DNA of 64,000 nucleotides from Pseudomonas alliivorans (GCF_017826695.1 NZ_JAFFZW010000009.1:153579-217578), one strand, 5' to 3'. Shown: positions 16,269 through 25,441, numbered from the stretch's first letter. The notes: a model not told the origin generated them from the letters alone. Made by a program: numbers and translations.

Positions 16269-17579
16269 ATGCTTTCCATAAGTCACACGCTATGGGCGCT
16301 GACACTGGTGGCCATTGCCGGCCAGGCCAGCGCCACAGAGTTCTGGTATAGCCATAGCGGCCCGACAGCCTCGGCCATTGCGGACCTGTGCAGGCAGTTC
16401 AATGCCGAACGTGATGAACAGGATCGCTTGCACTGCATCCGTCAGGGCACCTATGAACAGACCCTGCAGAAGACCGTAGCCGCTTACAGGGCTGGTATCA
16501 GTCCGGTGCTGGTCGAGATCTACGACGTCGCCACCCCTGACATGCTGCTCGGGGACGCCACTGTGCCTGTCGAAACCTTGATGGCCCGGCAGCAGCGAGC
16601 CTACTCGGCCGACACCTTTCTGCCTGCGCTCAAACGCTATTACTCCGATGAGCATGGCGTGCTGGCAGCCCAGCCGTTCGCCGCTTCGACCGCCGTGCTC
16701 TATGTCCACCGCGACGCACTGGCGGCCGCGGGAATCAACGAGACACCGACCACCTGGGCCGCCTTCTCCACAGCATTGCGGGCGCTCAAGAACAATCATC
16801 ACGACTGCCCCATGGCCACTGACTTTTCGCCGTGGATCTGGCTGGAGCAGACCAGTGCGGCGCAGGGTTCCGCCATCGCGGTCAGGTCCGATGGCGTGGA
16901 CAGATATCGATTCGATCAAGGCACGCACTTGCAGCTGATGAACGATCTGGCGCAATGGACCCGTGAAGGCCTGGTGCGGCATCAGGAGTCGACCCGCAGC
17001 GGTCAGCAGGCACTGGCGTTTGCCAGCGATGAATGCGCGATGCTGCTGGACTCCACAGGCTCATGGAACACGGTACGCAGCACACTCAAGCCCGATATCG
17101 ACGTAACCCTGCTGCCCATCTACGCCAACACCCAACGGCAGTCCAACCTGCCGGGCGGCTCTTCGCTGTGGGTCATGCAGGGGCATTCCACCCATGAGTA
17201 CGACGTCGCGTCGGAGTTTCTCGCGTTCGTGCTACGCCCCGATAATCAGCGTGCATTCAGTTCCCGCACGGGCTATCTGCCGGTGACTCAAGCCACAGCC
17301 AGAGCGGTTCGAGCCGACGAACACGCCGCGCTGGCGATCAAAGTCGGACTCTCGTCTCTCGATGACATCAACAGCCCGACGGGTAACCCGCTTCGCTGCG
17401 GCTTCATCACGCTGATGCGAGTGATCTGGCAGCAGGAGACCGGGAACGCGCTCGCGGGTCGACAAAGCATCGGGAGGGCCCTGAACCAGACCGCCCTGCG
17501 CGGCAACGAACTGCTAGGCCTGTTTCAACAGATGCATCAGCCACTGGTTCAGAATCAACAGAGCGAACGGCAGCCATGA
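16269..17579 (+). CDS. ugpB: UgpB-like periplasmic substrate-binding protein
   Basis: This 436-aa ABC binding protein has a signal peptide (MLSISHTLWALTLVAIAGQASA). It follows E. coli UgpB motif by motif: EFWYSHSG at the N-terminus, YEQTLQKTVAAYRAG, QPFAASTAVLYVHRDAL, GGSSLWVMQG, TGYLPVT, and MRVI near the C-terminus where UgpB's phosphate-binding Arg lies. GGAG precedes the ATG. The next gene overlaps by 4 bp. The UgpB family binds glycerol-3-phosphate and glycerophosphodiesters; the exact ligand here is open. It is the first gene of a six-gene overlapping operon. Confidence 0.88.
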   Translation: MLSISHTLWALTLVAIAGQASATEFWYSHSGPTASAIADLCRQFNAERDEQDRLHCIRQGTYEQTLQKTVAAYRAGISPVLVEIYDVATPDMLLGDATVPVETLMARQQRAYSADTFLPALKRYYSDEHGVLAAQPFAASTAVLYVHRDALAAAGINETPTTWAAFSTALRALKNNHHDCPMATDFSPWIWLEQTSAAQGSAIAVRSDGVDRYRFDQGTHLQLMNDLAQWTREGLVRHQESTRSGQQALAFASDECAMLLDSTGSWNTVRSTLKPDIDVTLLPIYANTQRQSNLPGGSSLWVMQGHSTHEYDVASEFLAFVLRPDNQRAFSSRTGYLPVTQATARAVRADEHAALAIKVGLSSLDDINSPTGNPLRCGFITLMRVIWQQETGNALAGRQSIGRALNQTALRGNELLGLFQQMHQPLVQNQQSERQP

Positions 17580-18469
17580 AGGCCAGTGGCTATTTCCCGC
17601 AACCACGGGTGGCGCTGTTGTTCGCATTGCCGCAATTATTGGCGCTCGGTTTGTTTTTCTATTGGCCGGCACTTCAGGCCATCTGGTGGTCGTTCCACCT
17701 GGTATTGCCGTTTGGCGGGCACGAGGTGTTCGTAGGCCTGAGCAATTACTGGCGCGTGCTGAGAGATCCGGGCGTGCTCGCCTCTCTCGGCTCGACCCTG
17801 ATATTCAGCCTGTCGAGCGTCGCGCTCTCAATGCTCATCGCCCTGACACTGGCGCTGTGCCTCGAACTGAAACTGCGCGGCAACGCGGTGTTTCGCAACC
17901 TGCTGATCTGGCCTTACGCGGTGTCCGGCGCCACCATCGGCATCGTCTTTCATGTGCTGGCCAACCCGGTCATGGGGATTCTGGCCTGGCTCAACGCGGT
18001 GGTGCCCGGAACCTGGGCGCCTTACGCCAACCCGCTGCAAGGCATGCTGCTGTTGATCGTGGCGTATGCCTGGTGTCTGGTGCCGTTCAACTTCGTCATG
18101 CTGGTGGCGAGCCTGAAATCCGTTCCGGACGATTACCTCGCAGCGGCAGCGTTGGACGGCGCAGGCCCTTGGCGGCGCATGATCGACATGCAACTGCCGT
18201 TGATTGCACCCTATCTGCTGTTCGTCTTCATCATCGACCTGCTGGAAAGCCTCTCCAACAGCTTCGGACTGATCGACACCCTCACCCAGGGCGGCCCCGG
18301 CGACACGACCCAAGTGCTGGCCTACAAGATTTACACCGACGGCTTTCGCGGACTGGATCTGGCAGGTTCTTCAACGTTGTCAGTGCTCATGCTGTCGGCA
18401 GTCGTGCTGCTGAGCATCGCGCAATTCAAGCTCATGTCGCGACTCAAACGACGTGGGGTGAAGGCATGA
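17576..18469 (+). CDS. ugpA: UgpA-like ABC permease
   Basis: This 297-aa inner-membrane permease of the carbohydrate-uptake-1 family has six predicted helices. Its EAA loop reads AALDGAGPWRRMIDMQLPLIAP, which contacts the ATPase, and GGPGDTTQVLAYKIY in the last third is typical of MalF/UgpA proteins. The ATG overlaps the ugpB-like stop as ATGA, and its own stop overlaps the next start likewise. It pairs with the UgpE-like subunit. Confidence 0.9.
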   Translation: MKASGYFPQPRVALLFALPQLLALGLFFYWPALQAIWWSFHLVLPFGGHEVFVGLSNYWRVLRDPGVLASLGSTLIFSLSSVALSMLIALTLALCLELKLRGNAVFRNLLIWPYAVSGATIGIVFHVLANPVMGILAWLNAVVPGTWAPYANPLQGMLLLIVAYAWCLVPFNFVMLVASLKSVPDDYLAAAALDGAGPWRRMIDMQLPLIAPYLLFVFIIDLLESLSNSFGLIDTLTQGGPGDTTQVLAYKIYTDGFRGLDLAGSSTLSVLMLSAVVLLSIAQFKLMSRLKRRGVKA

Positions 18470-19359
18470 TCCAGCACAACCGACTGCTCAATATCGGCGC
18501 TTACCTGCTGCTGACCCTGGGGCTGATTTTCGCGCTGGGCCCGCTCTATATCGCGGTCTGCTCGGCCACCGTGGACAATCCGCAACTGCTGGAACATGGC
18601 CTGGCAGTGGTCCCGGGCAATCAGCTGCTGGTGAACCTGCAGAAGGTTACTCAGCGTCTCGACCTGTTGCGCCTGTTGGGCAACAGCCTGATGGTTGCAA
18701 TCATGGTGGTCATCGGCAAGCTCGCGCTCTCGGCGCTGACGGCTTTTGCGGTGGTGTACTTTCGCAGTCGCTACACCACCTGGATTTTCTTCGCGGTGCT
18801 GGGCGCGCTGTTGTTGCCGCTGGAGGTGCGCATCATCCCGACCTATGCCGTGGCGAGCGACCTGCTCGGCCCGCTGCGTGCGTTACTGCGCTGGCTGGGC
18901 ATCGAGCGTGTGCCGGTGCCGACCCTCAATCTGCTCGACAGTTATACCGGCCTTGCCCTGCCACTGATTGCCTCGGCCACCGGCACGTTCCTGTTCAGAC
19001 AGTTCTACCAGACGCTGCCCGCCGAACTGGTCGAAGCAGCGCGCATGGACGGTGCCGGGCCTTGGCGCTTCTTCATCGACATTCTGGTGCCGCTGTCGAA
19101 AACCAATTTCGCGGCGCTGGGCACGCTGGTGTTCATCGGCGCCTGGAAAGACTACTTGTGGCCACTGGTTGCGACCAACCGTGAAGACATGCGCACGCTG
19201 GTGCTGGGCGTCGCCAGCTTTCTGCCCACCGATGCCAGCCAGCTTCCCGAATGGAACCTGCTGATGGCCGCCGCCGTTGTCAGCATGCTGCCCCCCATCC
19301 TCGTCATTGCGCTCATGCAGCGATGGTTCGTCAAAGGCCTGATTGGAGTCGGCAAATGA
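18466..19359 (+). CDS. ugpE: UgpE-like ABC permease
   Basis: This 297-aa second permease subunit has six predicted helices and the EAA loop VEAARMDGAGPWRFFIDILVP. Its N-terminal helix is LLNIGAYLLLTLGLIFALGP. The start ATG at 18466 overlaps the ugpA-like stop by 4 bp; the long in-frame extension upstream is an out-of-frame shadow of ugpA. The C-terminal MQRWFVKGLIGVGK is a family hallmark. Confidence 0.9.
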   Translation: MIQHNRLLNIGAYLLLTLGLIFALGPLYIAVCSATVDNPQLLEHGLAVVPGNQLLVNLQKVTQRLDLLRLLGNSLMVAIMVVIGKLALSALTAFAVVYFRSRYTTWIFFAVLGALLLPLEVRIIPTYAVASDLLGPLRALLRWLGIERVPVPTLNLLDSYTGLALPLIASATGTFLFRQFYQTLPAELVEAARMDGAGPWRFFIDILVPLSKTNFAALGTLVFIGAWKDYLWPLVATNREDMRTLVLGVASFLPTDASQLPEWNLLMAAAVVSMLPPILVIALMQRWFVKGLIGVGK

Positions 19360-20474
19360 ACGCGCTTCTTCCTTTTACCGATTTCCCGGCTGCGCGTTCA
19401 CCGCAGATAACCCTCAGGAATCTGCACAAGACACAGAGCTCGGGGCCACTTTTTCAAAGTCTGGATCTGGTGTTCAAGGCCGGTGAGCTGAACGTGATTC
19501 TGGGGCCGTCAGGCTGCGGAAAATCTACCCTGTTGCGCATGATCGCCGGGCTGGAGGACGTCACTCAGGGGCAGATTCTGATGGGCGAGCGTGACGTCAC
19601 AAAGCTGCCGCCCAAGGAGCGCGGCTGCGCCATGGTGTTCCAGAACTATGCGCTCTACCCGCACATGAGCGTTGCCGACAATATTGGCTATCCGCTCAAG
19701 ATGGAAGGCATCGCCTACAAACAGCGCGTGCTGCAAATCAAGGAGTGCGCCACCTCGCTGGGGCTGGAAACGCTTCTGGAGCGCAAGCCGGGCGAGCTGT
19801 CCGGAGGTCAGCGCCAGCGTGTCGCCATAGGGCGGGCGTTGATCCGCAAACCACCCGTGCTGCTGTTCGACGAACCGCTATGCAATCTGGACAGCGCGCT
19901 GCGCCATGAAATGCGTCTGCTGATCCGTCGCCTGCATCAACAGACCGGTGCAACGATTCTGTACGTCACCCACGATCAGACCGAGGCCATGACGCTTGCC
20001 GAGCACGTCGTGATCCTCAATCAGGGTCGCGTCGAACAGATCGGCACGCCGAGCGACATTTATGACCGGCCTGCCAGCACATTCGTCGCGGGTTTTATCG
20101 GCACACCGCCCATGAACCTGCTGCCGGTATATTGCCTGGAAGACAAGATCCTGACGCTGGCCGACGGTCAACGGCTCCCCCTCAAAGTGCATCTGTCTGG
20201 CAACAGCCCGGGCAAATGGCTCATGGGGTTGAGGCCCGAAGCGTTCAGCCTCAGCCAGGAAGGTGTCCGCGCTGTGGTGGAGTCCTCGGAAAATCTCGGC
20301 AGCCACAGCCTGCTCTACTGCCAGCTGGCCGGCATCCGTTGCGTTGTCAACCTTGCCGGCCGCCATCTGCTCGCCCCCGGCACTCAGGTCCGGCTGGCCC
20401 TCGGCCAACCGGCACTGCTGTTCGACCCCGAAAGCGGCCGCCATCAGCCCGCTTCTTTCTCCAACCCTGTGTAA
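19356..20474 (+). CDS. ugpC: UgpC-like ABC ATPase
   Basis: The 372-aa ATPase has Walker A GPSGCGKST at 50-58, signature LSGGQ at 148-152, Walker B VLLFDEP at about 168-174 and an H-loop THDQTEAM. The C-terminal regulatory OB domain (about 250-372, GFIGTPPMNLLPV, MGLRPEAF) is typical of MalK/UgpC. GGAG precedes ATG 19356, which overlaps the previous stop. In E. coli the UgpC regulatory domain also senses phosphate status. Confidence 0.9.
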   Translation: MNALLPFTDFPAARSPQITLRNLHKTQSSGPLFQSLDLVFKAGELNVILGPSGCGKSTLLRMIAGLEDVTQGQILMGERDVTKLPPKERGCAMVFQNYALYPHMSVADNIGYPLKMEGIAYKQRVLQIKECATSLGLETLLERKPGELSGGQRQRVAIGRALIRKPPVLLFDEPLCNLDSALRHEMRLLIRRLHQQTGATILYVTHDQTEAMTLAEHVVILNQGRVEQIGTPSDIYDRPASTFVAGFIGTPPMNLLPVYCLEDKILTLADGQRLPLKVHLSGNSPGKWLMGLRPEAFSLSQEGVRAVVESSENLGSHSLLYCQLAGIRCVVNLAGRHLLAPGTQVRLALGQPALLFDPESGRHQPASFSNPV

Positions 20475-20486
20475 GTGATCCCTGAC

Positions 20487-21248
20487 ATGTCCAACCGTGC
20501 TCCGCTCGTTCGCTCATCGCTGATTGCCCATCGCGGCGCTAAAGCCTATGTACCGGAAAACACCCTGCTCGCCCTGGAAACCGCCGCGCAGCATGGTGCC
20601 AAATGGGTTGAAATCGACGTGAAGCTGACCCGCGACGGTCGGCCCATCGTCATCCACGACGACCTGCTGGACCGCACCACCAACGGAAAAGGCGCGGTCG
20701 TGCTGCACACCTTTGAAGACATCCGCAAACTGGACGCCGGGAGCTGGTTCTCCCCCACATTCGCCGGTCTGCAGGTGCCGACCTTCGAAGAAGTGGTGGC
20801 CTGTGCCTTGCGTCTGAACCTCGGCTTGCAGGTCGAGCTCAAACCCACCATAGGCGACGATGTCGAAACCGCCGAGATCGTCATCCCAATCCTCAAGAGA
20901 ATGTGGCCGGCCGGGTTGGGAGGCCTGTTTGTCTCGAGTTTCTCGGTACGTTCGCTTGTCCGCGCGCGCCAGTTATGGCCAGAAGTGCCACTGGCGATGG
21001 CGTCGCTGGTCGCCCCCGCCGACCCGGCTGCGTTGCTGGCCGAATATGGCTGCCGGATTCTGCATGTGCTGGACGACATGCTCGACGACCACCACCTTGA
21101 ACGCCTGCGCCACAGCGGGGTCGAGTTCGCCGTGGCGACCATCAACAACCCCTACAGAGCGCGTTACCTGCTGGCGCGGGGGGCACAATCGATTCTCAGT
21201 GACTACCCTGACCTGCTCGACAAGCCCGACGAAGAGGATCTGCAATGA
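20487..21248 (+). CDS. ugpQ: Cytosolic glycerophosphodiester phosphodiesterase (UgpQ-like)
   Basis: The 253-aa GDPD TIM barrel has catalytic His15-Arg16 (AHRG), ENT at 24-26, Glu42/Asp44 (VEIDV) and His57 (IHDD); FVSSFS and ILSDYPDLL lie near the end. There is no signal peptide, so it acts in the cytosol on imported substrate, as UgpQ does in E. coli ugpBAECQ. The start may be ATG 20487 or GTG 20475 (four residues longer); neither has a strong ribosome-binding site. The product would be glycerol-3-phosphate plus the alcohol head group. Confidence 0.9.
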   Translation: MSNRAPLVRSSLIAHRGAKAYVPENTLLALETAAQHGAKWVEIDVKLTRDGRPIVIHDDLLDRTTNGKGAVVLHTFEDIRKLDAGSWFSPTFAGLQVPTFEEVVACALRLNLGLQVELKPTIGDDVETAEIVIPILKRMWPAGLGGLFVSSFSVRSLVRARQLWPEVPLAMASLVAPADPAALLAEYGCRILHVLDDMLDDHHLERLRHSGVEFAVATINNPYRARYLLARGAQSILSDYPDLLDKPDEEDLQ

Positions 21249-22000
21249 ATGACCGGTTGAGCATTGCCCTGCGCTGTGTCGAACAGGCAAGCGCACTGGC
21301 CCTGGAGCACTTCAATAACCGCCACACACTGGACATCGCCACCAAAAGCCCTCAGGACCTGGTGTCCCAGGCGGACCTTGAAGTCGAACATCTGATACGG
21401 GCCAGGCTGAACGAGTACTTTCCGGATGAGCCGGTACTGGGCGAGGAACTGGGTGGCGAAGTCATTATCGATGGCTGGGCGCTGGACCCCATCGACGGCA
21501 CCGGCAACTTCCTGCGCGGCTCGCCTTTGTGGGGCATCTCCCTCGCCTATCTTTCAGCGGGGCAGCCCGTGATCGGCGTCATCGCCTACCCGGCACTGGA
21601 GTACACCCTGTCAGCCAAGTCCGGCGAAGGTATTTGGCTGAATGGCGCCCCGTTTGCCCGCCCCGAACCGCCACAGAACCTGCGCATCGTAGGCATTGGT
21701 TCCAGTAACAACTGGGCTGCGGAGTCTCTGGGGCAACTGGAACTGAACCTGCGCCATAAAGGCTGGGGACTGGCAGGCTACCGCTGCGCCACCATTGGCC
21801 TGGGCTTCGCGGCGCTCGGGCAGATCGATGGTTACCTCGAACGGTTTACCAATTTGTGGGACATCGCTGCGGGCGCCGTCATCTGCCGAGAAGCCGGTTT
21901 GCTGTGCAGGATCGAGGGCAAACAAATACCGGCCGCCATGAGCGTAGCCGTGGGGAGCGAAGAGCTGATGGCAATCTTTGCAAGTTCACGCAGCGTTTGA
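21245..22000 (+). CDS. Inositol monophosphatase family protein
   Basis: The 251-aa phosphatase has the complete Mg2+/Li+-sensitive family signature: GEELGG (66-71), DPIDGTGNF (81-89) and WDIAAG (205-210). Its ATG overlaps the glycerophosphodiesterase stop by 4 bp, so the two are translated together. Family members dephosphorylate inositol-1-phosphate, histidinol phosphate, fructose bisphosphate or PAP. The operon context makes a phosphorylated product of glycerophosphodiester breakdown, such as inositol phosphate, the likeliest substrate; this is inference. Confidence 0.88.
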   Translation: MNDRLSIALRCVEQASALALEHFNNRHTLDIATKSPQDLVSQADLEVEHLIRARLNEYFPDEPVLGEELGGEVIIDGWALDPIDGTGNFLRGSPLWGISLAYLSAGQPVIGVIAYPALEYTLSAKSGEGIWLNGAPFARPEPPQNLRIVGIGSSNNWAAESLGQLELNLRHKGWGLAGYRCATIGLGFAALGQIDGYLERFTNLWDIAAGAVICREAGLLCRIEGKQIPAAMSVAVGSEELMAIFASSRSV

Positions 22001-22011
22001 ACATCAGGGAA

Positions 22012-22038
22012 ACGCATCCGTCATTGCGACGGATGCGT
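22012..22038. terminator. Hairpin between convergent operon ends
   Basis: ACGCATCCGTC and GACGGATGCGT form a perfect 11-bp stem with an ATTGC loop. Neither side has a strong T-run (only TTT on the minus strand). It sits between the ugp-like operon end and the reductase stop, so it probably works as a bidirectional 3'-end stabiliser or weak terminator. Confidence 0.55.
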
Positions 22039-22046
22039 AACCGGCA

Positions 22047-23138
22047 TCAGGCCGTGGCTTGGACCAGCGTCGGGTAATCGGTATACCCCTCTGCCCCGCC
22101 GCCATAGATTGTGGCCGGATTCATCGGCGTCAACGGTGCGCCCGTCTTCAAGCGTTCGGTCAGATCCGGGTTGCTGATGAAGGGACGACCGAACGCCACC
22201 AGATCAACACTGCCATCGACCAGCCGCGAAGTGGCCAGATCAAGGTCATAGCCGTTATTGGCCAGATAGGTCTGATGGAAGCGTTTGCGCAATTGCCCGT
22301 AATCGAATGGCACCGCATCACGCGGCCCACCGGTCGCCCCTTCGACGACATGCAGGTAAACGACGCCCAGCACATCCAGTTCTTCAACGATGTAGTTGTA
22401 CTGCGGCTGAGGATCGCTGCTGCTGATCGCGCCAGCAGGAGATGCAGGTGAAATACGCACACCGGTGCGCTCGGCACCAATCTCGGCAACCACTGCAGCC
22501 GTCACTTCCAGCAACAGACGCGCACGATTCTCGACAGAGCCACCGTAATCGTCAGTCCTGGTGTTCGCACCGTCCTTGATGAACTGCTCCAGCAGATAGC
22601 CGTTCGCGCCATGCACTTCCACACCGTCAAAACCGGCCGCAATGGCATTCGCCGCCGCCTGACGGAAATCATTCACGATGCCAGGCAATTCACTCAGCTC
22701 CAGCGCCCGCGGCTCGGAAACATCGTGGAAACCATTGTTCACGAACGTCTTGGTTTCAGCACGAATCGCCGAAGGCGCAACCGGCGCAGCGCCACCCGGC
22801 TGCAAATCCACATGAGAAATACGCCCCACGTGCCACAACTGCACAAAAATACGCCCGCCTCTGGCATGCACCTCATCCGTCACCTTGCGCCAGCCATCGA
22901 TCTGCGCCTGAGTGTAAATACCCGGTGTGTCCTGATACCCCTGCGCCTGCGGGGACACCTGAGTGGCCTCGGTGATCAGCAAACCGGCAGAAGCACGCTG
23001 ACCGTAATAGGTCGCAGCCAACTCACTCGGCACCAGCCCCGCGCCAGCACGGTTGCGGGTCAACGGAGCCATGACGATACGATTGGAGAGAATGAGATTG
23101 CCGAGGCGATACGTGTCGAAGAGGTTTTTTTCAGTCAT
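22047..23138 (-). CDS. Old yellow enzyme-family alkene reductase (NemA/XenB-like)
   Basis: This 363-aa FMN flavoprotein has Thr26 in APLTRNR, Trp102 in QLWHVGR, and the substrate-binding His176/Asn179 with catalytic Tyr181 in VHGANGYLLEQF. DDYGGSVENRARLLLE and the phosphate-binding VAFGRPFISNPDL complete the fold. The start at 23138 (MTEKNLFDTY) is the family N-terminus; an upstream ATG at 23171 adds 11 residues, and neither has a strong ribosome-binding site. The family reduces activated alkenes, N-ethylmaleimide and nitro compounds with NAD(P)H. Confidence 0.9.
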   Translation of the reverse strand: MTEKNLFDTYRLGNLILSNRIVMAPLTRNRAGAGLVPSELAATYYGQRASAGLLITEATQVSPQAQGYQDTPGIYTQAQIDGWRKVTDEVHARGGRIFVQLWHVGRISHVDLQPGGAAPVAPSAIRAETKTFVNNGFHDVSEPRALELSELPGIVNDFRQAAANAIAAGFDGVEVHGANGYLLEQFIKDGANTRTDDYGGSVENRARLLLEVTAAVVAEIGAERTGVRISPASPAGAISSSDPQPQYNYIVEELDVLGVVYLHVVEGATGGPRDAVPFDYGQLRKRFHQTYLANNGYDLDLATSRLVDGSVDLVAFGRPFISNPDLTERLKTGAPLTPMNPATIYGGGAEGYTDYPTLVQATA

Positions 23139-23314
23139 TTCAGGGCCTGTGATCTGAAGGGCTTTGGTCATCAGGATGAGCCTTGGACGCGAACCGGAGA
23201 ACGCTCAGGGACATCGCGGGTGTAGAAGATGGAGTTATGATGATGAACAAAATCTAAATCGTCAACGACTTTGATGCTGAGTAACATCTATAGCGTGATG
23301 GCGTTATGCAGGCA

Positions 23315-23349
23315 TAAAAAAAGCGAAGCCAGGTGAGTGGCTTCGCTTT
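23315..23349 (-). terminator. Terminator of ssb
   Basis: AAAGCGAAGCCA and TGGCTTCGCTTT form a perfect 12-bp stem with a 6-nt loop. On the minus strand seven T residues follow. It lies 28 bp after the ssb stop. Confidence 0.9.
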
Positions 23350-23377
23350 GGGTGGTGCGGTTCTGAGGGAGATGCGA

Positions 23378-23932
23378 TCAGAACGGAATATCGTCATCAA
23401 AACTATCAAAGTCGGCAGCCGGCTGCGGCGCTTGCTGCTGTGGCGCAGGGCGGGATTCGCGTTGCTGTGGAGGCTGCTGGTTGTAGTTCTGCTGTGGCGG
23501 AGCCGACTGCTGCGGGCGCGACTGCTGTGGACGAGGGGCGGACTGGTTGTAGTTGCCGCCACCCTGGCCTTGTTGTGCGTCGCCCTGTGGACGGCCGCCC
23601 AGCAATTGCATGGTGCCTTGCATGTCGACGACGATTTCGGTGGTGTAACGCTTGATACCGTCTTTTTCCCATTCGCGGGTCTGCAACTTGCCCTCGATGT
23701 AGACCTGTGAACCCTTGCGCAGGTATTCGCCAGCGATTTCGGCAACCTTGCCGAACATCGAAACACGGTGCCACTCGGTCTTCTCGACCTTCTGACCGGT
23801 CTGCTTGTCAGTCCACTGTTCGCTGGTTGCCAGACTCAGGTTGGTCACGGCGTTACCGTTAGGCAAGTAGCGAACTTCGGGATCCTGGCCGCATGTACCG
23901 ACCAATATGACTTTGTTAACCCCACGGGCCAT
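23378..23932 (-). CDS. ssb: Single-stranded DNA-binding protein
   Basis: The 184-aa SSB has an N-terminal OB fold (about residues 1-110; GVNKVILVG, WHRVSMFGKVAEIAGEYLRKGSQVYIEG), a Gln/Pro/Asn-rich flexible linker, and the acidic tip DDDIPF that recruits repair and replication proteins. AGGAG precedes the ATG. It lies 9 bp downstream of the MFS gene on the same strand, so it can be co-transcribed from there. Confidence 0.97.
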   Translation of the reverse strand: MARGVNKVILVGTCGQDPEVRYLPNGNAVTNLSLATSEQWTDKQTGQKVEKTEWHRVSMFGKVAEIAGEYLRKGSQVYIEGKLQTREWEKDGIKRYTTEIVVDMQGTMQLLGGRPQGDAQQGQGGGNYNQSAPRPQQSRPQQSAPPQQNYNQQPPQQRESRPAPQQQAPQPAADFDSFDDDIPF

Positions 23933-23941
23933 AACGTTCTC

Positions 23942-25336
23942 CTAGGCTTCGCACGCTTCTGATGCTGGATTGATCAGCTTTTCGAGAGAGGCACGATCCA
24001 ATAATTTTGTATCCAGTTTGATATAGATGGCTGCCTCCTCGGCAACCACCACTGCATCCGTTACGCCGGTTACGGACTTTAAACGCTCTGCCAGGCCTGC
24101 ATCACGCTGTGCCTCTGGCGACAACGGCAGACGTAGGCTTGTCACGTAAGGCGGTTCACGCATGGTCATTGCAAACGCAAGCCAGACGGCGGCCATGGCT
24201 GCACCGCCAAGGAACACCACATCGAGCCCGCCGTGCTGGAACAACCAGCCGCCCAGTATCCCACCTGCGGCCGATCCAAGAAACTGGCTGGTGGAATAAA
24301 CCCCCATTGCCGTCCCTTTTCCGCCAGCCGGTGACACCTTGCTGATCAACGACGGCAAAGACGCCTCCAGCAGGTTGAACGCGGTGAAGAATACCACTGT
24401 CCCTATGACCAGTGTCCGCAACGTGTTACCAAATGCCCAGAAGTAAAGTTCGGACACCATCAGCACGGTCACGGCGCCGAGCAGAACGCGCTTCATCTGG
24501 CGCTTCTTCTCACCGTATATGATGAACGGGATCATCGCAAAGAACGAAATCAGCAGTGCGGTCAGGTAGACCCACCAGTGTTGTTCCTTGGGCAGACCGG
24601 CTTTTTCGACCAGCGCCAGCGGCAGTGCCACGAAGCTGGACATGAGCATGGCGTGCAATACGAAGATACCCAGATCCAGACGCAGCAGGTCCGGGTGACG
24701 CAGCGTCTGCCCAAGCGCCTGTTTGGCGACGCCAGACTCACGATGCAGCAGCGGGCCGTTCGCCTTGGGCACGATGAACGCGATGATCAGGATCCCCAAC
24801 AGGGCCATGCCGCCAGTGGCCAGAAACAGCCCCGACAACCCGAACACGCCGGTGATGATCGGACCGACCACCATCGCGACCGCAAACGACAAACCGATGG
24901 TCATGCCGATCATGGCCATGGCCTTGGTGCGGTGTTGTTCACGGGTCAGGTCCGAGAGCAGCGCCATGACGGCGGCGGAAATCGCACCGGCACCCTGCAG
25001 GATGCGGCCGGCGATAATGCCCCAGATCGAATCGGCATTCGCCGCCACGACACTGCCGATGGCGAAGATGATCAGCCCCAGGTAGATGACGGGACGCCGA
25101 CCGATGCGGTCGGAAATGATCCCGAACGGGATCTGCAGCACAGCCTGGGTCAGGCCGTATGCGCCGATGGCCAGGCCGATCAGCGCGGGGCTGGCGCCCG
25201 CCAGGTCCATGCCGTAAGTGGCCAGAACCGGAAGCACCATGAACATACCGAGCATGCGAAACGCGAAGACCAGCGCAAGACCGCCTGCGGCACGTGTCTC
25301 GCCGCTGCTCATTCGTTCGCTGTGGGGATCGTGCAT
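23942..25336 (-). CDS. MFS transporter with C-terminal cytosolic domain (YajR-like)
   Basis: This 464-aa protein has twelve predicted helices. The motif-A loop SDRIGRRPVIYLG lies near residues 75-87. A C-terminal extension of about 65 residues (SVTGVTDAVVVAEEAAIYIKLDTKLLDRASLEKL) has the beta-alpha-beta look of the YAM domain of E. coli YajR. GAGG precedes the ATG. Gene order ssb-MFS-uvrA is the standard Pseudomonas arrangement (PA4232-PA4234). The substrate is unknown. Confidence 0.9.
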   Translation of the reverse strand: MHDPHSERMSSGETRAAGGLALVFAFRMLGMFMVLPVLATYGMDLAGASPALIGLAIGAYGLTQAVLQIPFGIISDRIGRRPVIYLGLIIFAIGSVVAANADSIWGIIAGRILQGAGAISAAVMALLSDLTREQHRTKAMAMIGMTIGLSFAVAMVVGPIITGVFGLSGLFLATGGMALLGILIIAFIVPKANGPLLHRESGVAKQALGQTLRHPDLLRLDLGIFVLHAMLMSSFVALPLALVEKAGLPKEQHWWVYLTALLISFFAMIPFIIYGEKKRQMKRVLLGAVTVLMVSELYFWAFGNTLRTLVIGTVVFFTAFNLLEASLPSLISKVSPAGGKGTAMGVYSTSQFLGSAAGGILGGWLFQHGGLDVVFLGGAAMAAVWLAFAMTMREPPYVTSLRLPLSPEAQRDAGLAERLKSVTGVTDAVVVAEEAAIYIKLDTKLLDRASLEKLINPASEACEA

Positions 25337-25420
25337 GGAGAAACCTCGTGTGAACCGGCGGCGATTCTACCAGTCCCATCGATTGACGGGGTATATCGCG
25401 ACGCTTTGACGCGTTTACAT

Positions 25421-25441
25421 GACAGAGTATTCATCTCTGTC
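25421..25441. repeat. Inverted repeat in the uvrA/MFS divergent promoter region
   Basis: GACAGAG (25421-25427) and CTCTGTC (25435-25441) are a perfect 7-bp inverted repeat with a 7-bp TATTCAT spacer. A second one, TGGATA-GTGTG-TATCCA, lies at 25453-25469. Neither matches the LexA box CTG-N10-CAG. They could be operators for uvrA or the divergent MFS gene. Confidence 0.4.

Noticed and set aside
17662..18465. Long N-terminal extension of the UgpE-like frame
   Set aside because: It lies out of frame over the ugpA-like gene and lacks membrane helices; the true start is ATG 18466 with a 4-bp overlap.
25422..25440. ACAGAG...CTCTGT as a LexA site for uvrA
   Set aside because: LexA boxes need CTG-N10-CAG in that orientation; this repeat has the reverse arrangement and wrong spacing.
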